Part shown: positions 13,721-14,012 of the stretch, piece after piece
How positions within the stretch are numbered: the first letter of the stretch is position 1
Layout: every line of letters begins with the position of its first letter
Assembly: GCA_029942065.1 (NCBI GenBank)
Contig: JAPYTY010000027.1
Span: 1-14,012 of the forward strand
DNA from: Acidobacteriota bacterium
Lineage (GTDB): Bacteria; Acidobacteriota; UBA6911; RPQK01; JADFOI01
Length of the DNA stretch: 14,012 bases
Reading direction: 5' to 3'
Notes under the pieces: model-generated
The model's input: only the letters and a program-made list of their open reading frames with translations
Database searches by the model: none
What the model was told of the DNA's origin: nothing
Program-made: the position numbers and the translations under genes

Positions 13721-14012
13721 ATGAGGATGAAATTACTGGCAGCTTTACTGGTGGTGGGATTGATCCAAATTTATGGTCTTTCTCAACAACTACCCGAACT
13801 GGTGGCCCAGCAGGGCTATGCGGACATGATTCTGACCAACGGAAAAATCGTCAGCATGGACGACCGGAGCATAACCCCCAACACACCTGGGCACATCTAT
13901 CAAGCCATGGCGATCAAGGGGAAAAAGATCATGGCCCTGGGGACCGTTGCCGGGATGAGAGATTTGGCGGGTCCCGGTACTCGCTTTGTGGATGTGGGTC
14001 AGAGGACCGTGA
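13721..14012 (+). CDS. Exported amidohydrolase-family protein, N-terminus only (paralog D)
   Basis: The first 97 codons are in the window and the gene runs off the right edge. It starts with a Sec signal peptide (MRMKLLAALLVVGLIQIYGLSQQ). The following ADMILTNGKIVSMDDRSITPNTPG, AIKGKKIMALGT and GPGTRFVDVGQRTV match paralogs A and B nearly residue for residue, so D belongs to their subgroup and not to that of C or E. The sequence stops just before the HxH metal motif. GGAGG (13712-13716) is four bases before this ATG and ten before a second ATG at 13727; either could be the true start. Confidence 0.85.
   Translation, partial: MRMKLLAALLVVGLIQIYGLSQQLPELVAQQGYADMILTNGKIVSMDDRSITPNTPGHIYQAMAIKGKKIMALGTVAGMRDLAGPGTRFVDVGQRTV

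Overview
The window is about 14 kb of moderately GC-rich bacterial DNA. It holds signal peptides, a lipobox lipoprotein and a Tat-type PQQ-like protein, so a Gram-negative-type envelope is likely. The gene mix (exported amidohydrolases in paralogous sets, a UbiD-family decarboxylase, a SnoaL-like protein, a PQQ-like beta-propeller) fits environmental lineages such as Acidobacteriota. That placement is an inference from gene content only. No tRNA, rRNA, CRISPR array or transposase was seen.

Layout. At the left edge is the start of an exported protein on the minus strand (1-71). A gene-free stretch of about 560 bases follows, with a sigma70-like promoter and two hairpin repeats. The main discovery lies at 632-1192: an AhpD/carboxymuconolactone decarboxylase-like gene with an in-frame TGA (872-874). 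The TGA falls exactly where the second cysteine of the family's C-x-x-C-x-x-x-H active site belongs. It is followed at the right distance by a bacterial SECIS-like hairpin. I read it as a 186-residue selenoprotein with a CxxU redox site, which a standard gene caller would split into two fragments. It is followed 33 bases later by a UbiD-family (prenyl-FMN) decarboxylase gene (1226-2656), so the two are probably co-transcribed.

The rest is a cluster of exported metal-dependent amidohydrolases. Gene A (3500-5368), gene B (9060-10913) and the truncated gene D (13721-end) are close paralogs. Gene C (11011-12858) is a more distant member, and E (7021-8787, minus) is a lipoprotein of the YtcJ-like branch. 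Between them on the minus strand sit a SnoaL/NTF2-like protein (2779-3255), a Tat-exported PQQ-like beta-propeller (5506-6951, downstream of E and probably in its operon), and a small exported protein of unknown function with a possible cohesin-like fold (13044-13601).

Intergenic spaces are marked by palindromes: a GGCCGCTC-n-GAGCGGCC hairpin family (five copies), a 26-bp inverted repeat of the CACCACAAAGGCACAAAG type, and a GCGCAGACT hairpin that contains the stop codon of gene C.

Together the genes suggest periplasmic or outer-membrane hydrolysis and oxidation of organic substrates, plus a cytoplasmic module (selenoprotein plus UbiD) for decarboxylation and redox or peroxide handling. Substrates cannot be read from the sequence.
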